Assembly: GCA_019400425.1 (NCBI GenBank)
Contig: JAFREE010000175.1
Coordinates: forward strand, 1 to 49,717
Reading direction: 5' to 3'
Source of the DNA: Hymenochaete sp. R1
Lineage: Eukaryota > Basidiomycota > Agaricomycetes > Hymenochaetales > Hymenochaetaceae
DNA length: 49,717 nt
The notes beneath the pieces were generated by a model. It had not been told where the DNA came from and made no database searches. It was given only the letters and a program-made list of their open reading frames with translations. Below are positions 21,815-31,868 of this stretch, in pieces. Position 1 is the first letter of the stretch, and every line of letters starts with the position of its first letter. The position numbers and the translations under genes are program-made.

Positions 21815-24791
21815 AATTGTGATTGTCTCGCGAAGATTCTAAGTGTAGCTACGGATGAATGCACTAAGCTGGAACACAAGCAAGTTGACCGTCTCGGGGT
21901 TGAATGTCAGCTTTAAAAGCAACGATACGCCCAAGAAATATTGGCCGCCTTTTAAGACCGAAACAAGTGGCAAGTTTAGCGGTGGTGGTGGAAGTACAGA
22001 AGCAAGGATGCGGAGGGGGGGAGTCTCTGGCTTGAACTGATTTGTTTTGAGGCAGCGAGAATAGGCCGCGTCACTCGGACCCCGTGAGCAATAACTTCCA
22101 TATTTGGATAGAGCTTCTTACCCTGAGACTCGGTGTATTTCGTCTTCACTCCGATATTTCTCCCTCCCCCCTCTCTTACTCTTCCCACCAAATCAACAGC
22201 CTCAACTTACTAGTTTCAAACACTTCCCAAGATAACGCCATGGCTAGATCTTTTGCTTTGCGATGTCTCATCTAGACTAATCACCTCATTTCTGACGAGA
22301 AATCTATAGAACTCCGTACACAGCGCTTTGGACAACACTTTGATACTTTTTTCGACTTCTCTTTCTTGGAAGGATATGTGCGAATTCTCGGTCCTGTTTG
22401 TCGTTTGGCTCATCCTCGGTAGATGCCTGTCACAGCGCATGCTCCTAAGCCTCTTGTGAATCTTTATGTTGTCAAACATCTTTTTTCGTTCCCAGATTCA
22501 TCTCCCAGTCCTCCGTTTGCCCAGGCAACCCGGCCATGAGACCATCATCCGTCCGAGATGAAAAAAAGGACCACTTGATGAAGTAATCGGAGCGGTAATA
22601 CGTCCTACCTCGTCTACAATAACGGTAAAGGACATCATTCAATCACTGGCTTGGTTTTTTCAAAGCTCCACTCCGAGGATATATCAACGGTCGAAGGGCG
22701 AAAATGACTTCCTGCAAAGTCCAGACTGCTCTCACCCTCCCGCCACCCTCGGTCGATCTTCGCGACCTCGCCGATTGTATGAACGCCGCTTGGCCCTCCA
22801 AAATAGCATCGAGTTTTCCACTGAGCTCGCATGCATACACAGTCTGCGATGTCTTGGCTTTACCAAACGACATGCCATAACACAAAGCGGCGAGTTCGTT
22901 TCTGAAGACCTTCCGTTCAATCGACCCTCATCCCGGTGAACACCCTCACCGAAATCACGCGTTCTATCCTAACAGAGCGGAACAACGACTGGATCTGGGC
23001 CATTTCGTCCATTTAATTTTCTCTCGTTCGTTGTGCCTGGCTTACAAACTGACGACACGCTCGTACCACGCTGGCCCCGCTGGCGTGCCCTCGAATTCAA
23101 TGATAGACGCTGAAATCAAGCACGCTCACCGACGTGCACCCACGCACACGCCTTTCATCGTCTATTTGTCCCGATCCATCTCACCCTCACGCTTTCTGCC
23201 GACGCCCTCGTTCTCGCAGGACTCGACTCGGCAGCCCCAACCATTTTCTCCCTTCCAGCCTTCTCTTCGCGACACCAACAGCCACATCCTCACGGATTGC
23301 CTTGTAAAGTGTTTTTACTCACAGGAGTGACCGCTCCCCTCCTTCTCCCTTGCTCCCCCTCTCGGATTCTGTTGCTATAGTATCTAATTCAAGACCCGGG
23401 CTGAAGGAAGTGTTTGCGTTATCGGCGCGTCGCACTTCGTCCTCGTGCATTGCAAGCGCAAAGAGGAACGCGGTGACAAAAATGGGCTGCACAATCTCCT
23501 TTATCAGCATCCGCTTTGAGTGCATAACTTTCTCCGAGGACAAGGGAGAAGACTGGAGGCGGAGTTGGTTTGAAATCGAGTCTCGCTTTTGAACCACAGG
23601 AACGCCGTCTCGCCGCTGGCTCTCGTTCCCGTGCTAGATCTCATGGTGATATTATAATAAAGCAAATTTCCAAGCGCCTCACAAAGCATAAAGGCCGTAA
23701 TTCTAACTCTACGCCCTCTTTACAGATACTATCGGGGAATTATTGTGTCATAATATACATGTTGCGTAGCTTATGCACACACGCAACATATACAATGACG
23801 TCTCTCTGACCAACGTGAGCTCGAAAATACTCACAACATACGCTTCTCGTATGTCAAGACAAAAACGTCCATAGGCGTGGGCGTCTGTCCGCCAACTGTC
23901 CGGGGCGGATTCGTCCTTCGAAACTGGAGAGGGTCGGGTGGCTTTAATTTGCTATTCTTGAAAGTTGAGTGGCAGCCATGCTCTCGTGATGGTGTGTATT
24001 AATAGAAGAATTATTGAATAGAGCTTTTATCTAGCTCTAATTATGATGAAGGACGGAAGAGGGAATGGAGAGCAGGTTCCGAGGAGTTCCTGGAAGTCGC
24101 TATGATAAGGATGCTTTCGATCGTCCGAGTCGTCGTGCAGCTTTTGGATGTGTAGCTAAAGCTGGTGTGGCGTTGTTTGTGTGAAGCGGCGGATGGTAAA
24201 ATAAATTTAGGGCTCATTTGACCTTATACTGTCAGTTTCTTACTTCTTTGCGATGGGATAGGACGTGGGGCGGTCGAAGAGCTTTCGGCAAAATTTCAGA
24301 AGACGGAGTGAGGGTGTCGGAAGCAAATGTGACAAATCGAGGCCATATTTCATTAAACACCGTTCTTATAAAAATAGGTCTAATGTATGTAGAGATTCTT
24401 GTTGTGAGAAGACCATAACGGTGTCTTAGAGTGATCTGAAAAAACTGTGTCTTGTAAATAACGTAGAAAGAAAAGGGAAAAGACATCTTGGACTTGAACT
24501 TGAATGATGCGAATGTGAAGCTGTGGCGATGCACGTACCGTCGATCACTTAAGACGCAACTGCGCGCTGCCGCTCTCCTCTGAATTACGCTCCCACATCC
24601 CACAGGAAGAGGAAGAGACCCCACGACGAAGTCCGGCGGCGCGCCTTCCTCACCTTCTCGCCGACCGTCCTCCGCCCTCGCACTTTCTTTGGCTCAGCCA
24701 CGCTTCTCTAGCTTTTATCCGCAGGATCCCATCTTTACTTGCTTCAATACAAACTTGGTCTGGTGTGTTGCTTCGTCAGCTCGGACGCACG
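21815..24791. other. Gene-poor region between proteasome beta6 and CCDC25-like gene
   Basis: Nearly 3 kb between divergent genes without a supportable gene. Open frames of 60-100 codons occur on both strands (for example 23031-23330 and 23319-23597), but none shows a domain, a signal peptide or a spliceable extension. Promoters of the two flanking genes lie at its ends. Confidence 0.5.
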
Positions 24792-25972
24792 ATGGTATTG
24801 TTCTTCACTTCGACGGGCAAGTCTTTCATTAAGCAATGAACATCGAAGAGAAACCCGAGGTGCTAATTGACTTGTGTGCTGTGCCTTTTTTGCTTCTGTG
24901 TAGCCATTGACCCGCCTGTTACGGTCTATATGGGAAAGGACAAATATGAAAGTATGCCCTCTATTTTTACCAGTCTAACGTCCATGGACGTTGGACATAA
25001 GATTCCTGTCATGCCGTTCTTCGCACTTTACTTCGGGCAAACACTAGTGACACATGACTGTCCCTTCTCTTTCTGACCTCTTTTTCTGCAGACGAGGACC
25101 TTATCAAGTATGCATGGCCGCAGGATATCTGGTTTCATGTCGACAAACTTTCGAGCGCACATGTCTACGTCCGCCTTCCGCAGGGTATGGAGTGGGATAG
25201 CATCCCCAAAGAGCTTCTTGACGACTGTGCTCAGCTCGTGAAAGCAAACTCAATCGAAGGTGAAGCGACTATTAATACCTACATTTGTTTGGCGCTTATT
25301 ATGAGCTTACTCGTGCGGCACGATGGTTTTAGGTAATAAGAAGGACAACCTTACGATTATTTACACACCGGCGGCCAATCTCAAGGTTCGTATAATTTTA
25401 GATGCTCGACCTTATTGCTTACTAAGTGCAATCGCCAGAAAACAGGTGATATGGCCGTTGGTCAAGTGTCATTCAAGAGTGATCGAATAGTAAGTTGCAC
25501 TTTGATGACGATGTCGCGTTGTATCAGATCCTGATTTTCAGATTGCGTAGGTGAAGAGAGGTGGGCTTTATCTTTCTGGTCTTCAAGCTAGATGCATTCT
25601 GACCAGGATTGTGATGAAGTGCATGTCGTTCAGCGAGAGAACGCGATCGTCAACAGACTGAACAAGACAAAGGTCATTCGAGAGGTAGATCATGAGCAGG
25701 AACGCGTCGAACGGATCAAAGCCGAGAAAGCGCAGAGCAGGAAGGTTGCAGAGCTTAAAGTGTGTAATGCGTCTCTTGAACGCTACTGCACGTCCAATGA
25801 CTGATCTATATATCCACAGCGAAAAGAAACTGATGAACTATTGAAGCAGAGGGCAGCTCAGAAAGCTGCTCACGACTACTCATTACTTGATGCACCTGAT
25901 CCAGATGGAGATGGGGAGGAGGACCAGAATCAGCCAAAGAGCGTACAGGAGATGATGGACGATTTCATGTAG
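24792..25972 (+). CDS. CCDC25/Jlp2-like protein (NFACT-R/DUF814 domain)
   Basis: Eight exons (24792-24816, 24904-24951, 25092-25259, 25333-25385, 25439-25489, 25551-25560, 25620-25759, 25820-25972) encode 215 residues, the usual length for CCDC25 orthologs. Residues 1-125 form the NFACT-R domain: [72 protein letters not shown] charged coiled coil ([17 protein letters not shown]) and an acidic tail ending QEMMDDFM follow. The human protein is best known as a sensor of extracellular DNA; the fungal role (yeast JLP2) is unclear. Intron 1 has a GC donor (GCAAGT), forced by the reading frame. Exon 6 is only 10 nt and is needed to read [14 protein letters not shown]. Confidence 0.93.
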
Positions 25973-26154
25973 CTTTACAACTTTTTGTAAAAGTACTGGA
26001 GTTAACTATACTTATCCACTGATGGAATGCATTACTTTATGCTTACGAATAAGCCAATGAGTAAGCATGATCAGTGATCGACGCTCTCTAAGCTCTCTTT
26101 CACGGGAGGAATTGACTTCCAACGAAAGATTGAAGTTGACCATTGACCACGACA

Positions 26155-27049
26155 ATGTCTAAATCTGCCCGACTCCTAGCCTCCTCTTTCCCCTTCTCAG
26201 GCTCCTCAAGACACGCGACATCATCATACCGAGCATGCCTCATTGGCCTTGAGTCGTCATCAACATTCGCAACGGCTCCTTCAAGCGCAAGGAGACAAAG
26301 GCTGCTGTACACTTCTCGTCCTTTACGCGCAACGATCGCCACTTCTGCCGTCGCTAGCTCCTTATCACCAGCTATTTCGTCAGCATCGAGACCGAGTGTG
26401 AGCTCTGCCGAAATGCCTGGGCTTGGAGGGAGGGATGCGGGCAGGGATGGACATGACCGGTCGGTTGAGGCTGAGCTTTTACGGGCGCCTTCAAAAGAAG
26501 ATATCGAAGGCGCGGAGTTGGACGCAGAGGTTATCCCAGCCTTGCAGTGTCGAGTTATCATAGGTGGACGGGCAGCTGAGGTGAGTAGTTATTTGTCGTC
26601 GATCTCTCACCCCGGTCCTTAATAATAACTGACAAATACGGATTGCGCACCCAATCGAAACCAGCAACTTCGACGGATAGCGACGCGAGAGAACGACCCG
26701 GATGTAGCGTTGCGTATTAGTGTCGAGTCGGGCGGATGCCATGGGTACCAGTACAAACTTAACCTCACGTCGATGGCTGAGAGGCAACCTGAAGACTAGT
26801 GCGCCAGTTTCTCTTTTGATTTATTTTGCTCTGGAGCTTGATGCTGACTGGGTTACGTACAGCGTATTCGCACACCCGACGATTCGCCCGTCAAATGTGA
26901 TAATTGACGCTGTCTCGCTTCCTCTCATGAAAGGCTCGAAATTGGACTTCGTGACGGAGTTGATTGGGAGCAACTTTAGAGTGGAGGATAATCCACAGGC
27001 GAAGGGAAGCGGGTGCGGTTGCGGAGTGAGCTGGGAATTGAAGATATAA
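26155..27049 (+). CDS. ISA2: Mitochondrial iron-sulfur cluster assembly protein Isa2
   Basis: Three exons (26155-26580, 26665-26798, 26863-27049) encode 248 residues. Isa2 works with Isa1 and Iba57 in making [4Fe-4S] clusters in the mitochondrial matrix. The first 110 residues are rich in Ser, Ala and Arg with few acids at the start, as in a matrix targeting sequence. The A-type domain begins at about 126. The three conserved cysteines are present: Cys167 in GGCHGYQY and Cys238 and Cys240 in GSGCGCGVSW. Other matches are YVFAHPTIRPS, IDAVSLPLMKGSKLDFVTEL and FRVEDNPQAKGSGC. The donor at 26799 is required: reading through gives a stop directly after QPED. The first in-frame Met is at 26155. 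Convergent with GSH2, with 160 bp between. Confidence 0.95.
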
Positions 27050-27209
27050 GCTCTACAGCCATACCAATTCAGAATGCGGCACTGCAAAAACACTTGACTT
27101 AATTCTTACACGCTCTCGGTATATACAGCATATGTATTCTATATTGACAATGTATCCATTTGAACTAACGAAATCTCCACGACGACGACGACCAGTTGAC
27201 TTTTCCTTC

Positions 27210-28960
27210 TTAATCAACAAGTAAAACCGAATCAAGCACTGAAAATCCGACCGCGACACCACCCTCGTCGCTCTCTCGTCCTTTCGTCCTAACAAGCCAC
27301 CCCTCTTTCCCTTCCTCATTCTGCATGACCTTCGAATTCCTACCTCCCTCCCCACCAAACAACGCCCACCCGAACACTCCTAGTTCACTAACCACCTCTT
27401 CCACCTTCCTCGCACCAGACGCCTCCCCAGCTCCGCCAGCCCTCACAAGGTATCCACCCACGCTCCTCGGCGGCTCGATCAGTTCCATGGCGATCCACGC
27501 CGCGCGTTCAGATGCAGGGAGCTCGGACGTGAGGAACGCAGGGATGGAGGAATGGTAGACGTTGTTCCCGCCACCTTCGCGTTGGGGTTTAAGGACGAGG
27601 GAACTGTGACTGGATAGAGCGCGCTCCAGAGCACCGGGATCAGAGAGACCGAACATGGGAACCCAGGTTGCGCGCAAGAGGGCCAGGTCAGAATCTGAAA
27701 AGCGTTCGGGGCCAAAGGTTTGGTTTTGAAGTGAAGGAGAGGGCTGGAGGAAACGTTCGAGAATCCCGGGGTTGGTAAGGACTTGTTGGACTTTCTTGCC
27801 TCCTGCGAGTTGGAGGGCAAGTGTGGGGCAGTTGATAGCGCGGGAGGCGCTTAGACTTTCTCGGAGGGCGTAGTGGGCGGGTGTGGGGTAGTCGCGGGGC
27901 GTGTATCCTGCACGGTAGTAGACGACACTGATTTCAACTGAGGTGGACGAGGAAGACAGTGATGGTTGGAGAGTGAGTTTGAGAGAGCGATCGTCGGTGA
28001 CGGTCGCAGATTCGAGGAGGTCGTCGAAGGTTTGGCGGACGACGCGGATTCCGTATCTAATCCATTCCTCAACGCTGTTTTTTTCTCTCTAAAAAGCTAA
28101 CTGCGGAATTTCTTACTTTTCCAGTAACTCGTACTCTATCCAGCGTTGGTCAAAGACGTTACGTTCGTTGGGTTGTACCACGAAAAGAACGCGGGCGCTG
28201 AATGGTTCGACCGTTAGAACATGAATACGCGAACGGAGTCGGACATACTGCTTAACATCGTACGCCTTATGCGCTTCGAAAATGCCTTCCGCGATAATAT
28301 TGGTTGTCCGGTTTGCGGGAAGGTTATCCGCCGTCAAGTACGAACTAACGTTGAAGTAGTCCGAGGCAGAAAGTAGATACTTGTGCAAACTCGAAACGCG
28401 TTCCGATAAGGGTCCGAACGAAGACGATATCGTATTGATTTCAACTTGCTTCAATGACGCCGGTTCATCTGAGCCATCAGGAGTATGTAATAAGTAATCT
28501 GAACGAAATACCCCCAAGTGTAGAGGCTGCCAGTGAAGAAGACTGAGATTACGAATGATTGCTTCAAAATAGCTGGAAGACGCACTTCGGGTATCCCTTG
28601 TTCCCTCAGTCTCTTCCAAGACTTCCAAAGGCTCCCAGTAAATTCATCTACACGTATAACGTCTTCATTTCCCATCACCTCGTCCAAAAATGCGTGATCA
28701 GACGCAACGCGCGCGTACAACACATTGTAGATCCGCTGTAGCTTCAGCACACTCTCGAATAAGTGTCTAGGGAAGGGCGAAGGCAGTAGAGATAGAGGTG
28801 CATGAATAGCTGAAGCTGGTGTAGGAGGTGGATTTGAGTCGATGGGAAGATACGTCAAGCCATGAGAGAGGGAATAGGTCGTCGCGAGGAGGGCGAGATA
28901 TTCTCGTTGGGCGTCGGTGAGAGTCGGAGGCCAGCTTGAGAAGTTGAAGGTTGTTGTCAT
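27210..28960 (-). CDS. GSH2: Glutathione synthetase
   Basis: Three exons (28960-28586, 28526-28117, 28056-27210) encode 543 residues. The cytosolic ATP-grasp enzyme adds glycine to gamma-glutamylcysteine in the last step of glutathione synthesis. Eukaryotic family motifs appear in order: GVFRSDYLLH, LKQVEINTISSSFG, VVQPNERNVFDQRWIEYEL, VVYYRAGYTPRDYP, ALQLAGGKKVQQVLT, the glycine-rich ATP loop LKPQREGGGNNVY, AWIAMELIEPP, and the end VGFSVLDSVLLVD. Splicing at 28586/28526 is preferred over reading on because it joins GIPE directly to PLHLGVFRSDY, as in homologs. The length is slightly above that of yeast and human (about 475-490), owing to Ser-rich loops. Confidence 0.95.
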
Positions 28961-29633
28961 CGTGCGCAGAAGCCTCAGAAGAAACCCGTACGAAGGCTGG
29001 GTCTACGTCGACGTCGAAGATGAGGACGAAGCATGGGTGACGGCGGTATGAGTGGATGGACAAGGATATGCGCAGAAAGGCGTCATGCCGGACGCTTACT
29101 ACGGATCTCAGTCAGTCATGCTGAATGGACCCACATTTCTCCTTCCATCACTACCACCACCAGCTCTGATGTATGCAACCAGAACTTTTTCGTATCCCAG
29201 ACTCATACATGGAGGAACATGCTTGTATCGAACTGATCAAGTACGCAAGAAATATTTTGTAGAGTCTTGGTCATCAATCAGAGTTCCCAAGCGAGGCACT
29301 CTGATCTTGTCGTACTTTCCTTCTTCGATGCGTTACTCCTGGTTCTCTAATGCTCTCATATGGTATATAATGATCCCATCAGCCCTCAGAAAGCTCAAGC
29401 ATAGGCACTAACTTCTCTTAAAGCGGAAGTAGTTCAGCATGGACTCTTCAGTTCTCCCGGTAGCACTTCGAGGTTCACCAATGAAGACCGCTTTCGTTGT
29501 CCTTATCTGGTTTATTTCAAGCGCAGGTCAACTCTTCTAAGGTATAAAAGGTTCCTGGCATTTCTCCAATCTATACGCTCGTATCACCACTCTTCTCTGC
29601 GTCCACCTTCCACTCTGCAGTACTGTGCATAAG
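28961..29633. other. Divergent intergenic region GSH2 / small unknown gene
   Basis: 673 bp. An open frame of 119 codons on the plus strand (29052-29411) has no domain or splice support and is not called. A TATA box of the downstream gene lies at 29543-29549. Confidence 0.5.
29543..29549 (+). promoter_or_regulatory. TATA box of the small unknown gene
   Basis: Perfect TATAAAA (within GGTATAAAAGG), 91 bp upstream of the ATG at 29634. It supports transcription of the unknown gene and its start. Confidence 0.65.
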
Positions 29634-30431
29634 ATGCAAAGCTTCCCTATTATTTACCCTCCAGACGGCCAATACTGCATTCTCAATCGAGAGACAGAGT
29701 CGTTCTGGAGACAAAGGAGTCTTGATCTTGGACTTGGTTTAATCGATTGTGTGCCACTGTCTGAGTTAAAAGACGGCGTCATACCTTCTGACCGTATTGT
29801 ATGTACTATTTGCCTTTTCGAGGAACGCGCTGATATACTCTCGATCTCATTCAGTGGACATTATTCACGGTTAACCGTCCAAGCAAGAAACTCGGACCTC
29901 GCGTATCCTTACAATGCCTACAAGCGGTAGAAAAGACAAGAACACCAGACGGCGATGCCGAAGGCGGCTATATGACAAAGAAGGTGTGCCTCACTGGACT
30001 AAATTCTTGTGACAATCCCGTCTCATGTGTCTTTAAGAAAGGGAAGATTGCACAGACAAAAAGAAAAGTCTCTTGGACACTATTGGGGAGTCACGTAAGA
30101 CCGTTGTCATACAAGTAAGTCCAGCTGCTTGTCCATTTATCTTCCCACCGAGCTTAACACAACTCAATGTAGAATTGTGACGAACGATCTTCGCGTATCC
30201 ATAAACGCACCGGGCAAGGTACCTCAATCCCACTGGCTGTCATTTACATTACTTACTATAAAAATCTCTTAATAGAGTGCAATCAATCAGGGTTCGGAGC
30301 TTCTGGCAGACTACCACATTAGTTCTGCGTACGACGCACATGTATTTGACCCTCAGTGGTGGGTGTTCGTGCCTGTGGATCAGGTCGATTCGTTCTGTTC
30401 CGCCAATGGGATACAGACAGCGAGAGGTTGA
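29634..30431 (+). CDS. Hypothetical protein, 190 residues
   Basis: Five exons (29634-29798, 29855-29983, 30038-30114, 30173-30218, 30276-30431) join in frame through GT-AG introns of 54-58 nt, and a TATA box precedes the start. I do not recognise the product. It has no signal peptide or membrane span. Spaced segments begin with an aromatic residue or Trp (YCILNRETESFW, WTLFTVNRP, WTLLGS) and the end reads PQWWVFVPVD. This is faintly like beta-trefoil lectins or mycocypin-type inhibitors, whose last strand often has a Trp followed by VP; that is a weak inference only. The last intron is optional: splicing 30384-30472 would instead end the protein with RLI at 30484 (178 residues). Confidence 0.6.
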
Positions 30432-30541
30432 TCAATCTAGTACCGGATTCATACTTGTAATCATCTCCCCAGAGGCTCATTTAGAAGCGTTATAGTATAT
30501 TGAAACTATAAGAGCACATTTTATTTCCTGATGAAGAAAAG

Positions 30542-30549
30542 TGACGTCA
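30542..30549. promoter_or_regulatory. CRE-type palindrome TGACGTCA
   Basis: Perfect 8-bp palindrome recognised by CREB/ATF-type bZIP factors. It lies about 195 bp upstream of the UBC1 ATG and 33 bp before an E-box. The role in UBC1 control is inferred from position. Confidence 0.5.
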
Positions 30550-30580
30550 GTTCTTTGTTATAACTTATTTACGCGTTCAA

Positions 30581-30590
30581 ATCACGTGAT
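30581..30590. promoter_or_regulatory. E-box palindrome ATCACGTGAT
   Basis: Perfect 10-bp palindrome around CACGTG, the core site of bHLH factors (Cbf1, Pho4 or SREBP type in fungi). It lies about 155 bp upstream of the UBC1 ATG. Confidence 0.5.
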
Positions 30591-30741
30591 GTCGCGTCCG
30601 AGTTTGGCAATTTCCGCGCCTTCCGAATCTTGAACTACCGAAGGGAACTTGAACTCCGTCGTGTCGCCGTGACTGCGCTCTTGACTTTATAATTCTCTGT
30701 GTCTTTCACATCTTCCTCATCTCTATAATTTTTGGAATACG

Positions 30742-31630
30742 ATGGATGCTCGCCTGAGACGTGTTAACAAAGAAATTTATGGTGAGAGTCCATGGCAACA
30801 CGGCATCGAAGAGACGAACGTTGATCACGGTCATCGCACCCCATTGAAACCAGATTGCCAAAATGACAAAACATCAAAGATCACCGTAGAGCCTATAGAT
30901 GGGTCACCATTCCATCTAAAGGGTTCATTTATCGGCCCAGAGGACACGCCGTATGAAGGGGGTCTATACGAAGTGGTGAGTCGACGACGTTGAGCCTGCA
31001 AGGCTGTTCCAGCTGCGCAAAACCACCCAGCCCAAACGTGTGCTCGCCGGCTTAAGACTGTCATCCAGGACATCGAAGTACCCGAACAATACCCTTTCCA
31101 ACCTATCAAAATGAAGTTCATCACGAAAATCTACCACCCCAACGTCTCCTCCGCCTCCGGTGCCATCTGCCTTGATATCCTTAAACAGGCATGGTCGCCC
31201 GTCCTCACGCTCAAATCGACGCTCATCAGCCTCCAATCCCTCTTATGCTCGCCTGAGCCGAGCGACCCCCAGGATGCAGAGGTCGCGAAGCATTATATGA
31301 CGAGTCATTCGGGATTTGAGGAGACGGCGCGGTATTGGGCACAAATCTATGCGGGGGCTCCGGCGAAGGATGCGAAGGTGGGGAAGAGTGTGGATTTAGA
31401 CGCGGCGAGGGATGAGATTGCGATGGCTGGTTTGGAAAGAGCGCACGTCGAGCAGTTTGAGGGACTAGGTTTTGAGAGGAGTAAAGTGGTACGTTTGGGT
31501 CTTTATCCGCTGGATCCAGTTTTAATACAAATGCTTTGCACAGATCGATGTTTTGCGAAGGCTGAACTATCGAGGTAAAAACGTTGCAAACATTAATGAG
31601 GACAAGGTAGTGGAGGAGCTATTGAAATAA
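30742..31630 (+). CDS. UBC1: Ubiquitin-conjugating enzyme E2 with UBA domain (Ubc1/UBE2K)
   Basis: Four exons (30742-30781, 30854-30975, 31069-31488, 31544-31630) encode 222 residues. It takes ubiquitin from E1 and extends Lys48-linked chains on substrates of the proteasome. The UBC fold (1-150) shows IGPEDTPYEGG, PEQYPFQPIKMKF, YHPNVSS and the active-site Cys88 in GAICLDILKQAWSP, the same residue number as in yeast Ubc1, then LLCSPEPSDPQDAEVA. The C-terminal UBA domain (about 180-222) reads VEQFEGLGFERSKVIDVLRRLNYR in overlapping pieces and ends EELLK, giving the family's two-domain build. A CRE palindrome and an E-box lie upstream. Convergent with the P450 gene, 238 bp apart. Confidence 0.96.
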
Positions 31631-31868
31631 TGACAACCGCATCTTTCTAATGTCCTTCATATTGACTTTGTACCTTCATGTGCGCAATGATGAAACACAT
31701 ATGGGGATTTACAGAGGAAGTCTAAAATACACGGAGTACAACAAAATACTGCTATGAACAGAAAGTGAACGGTCGAGTTGAGCATGACGGGAATAAATAT
31801 GAAGCAAGGGGTTATGACGAAAGGAAGAACGGCACGATTACTGAAGCGATAGGTACAACACTCGCGGC

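Noticed and set aside
29052..29411. 119-codon plus-strand open frame upstream of the TATA-driven gene
   Set aside because: No domain, and it ends before the TATA box of the next gene; splicing did not join it to anything.
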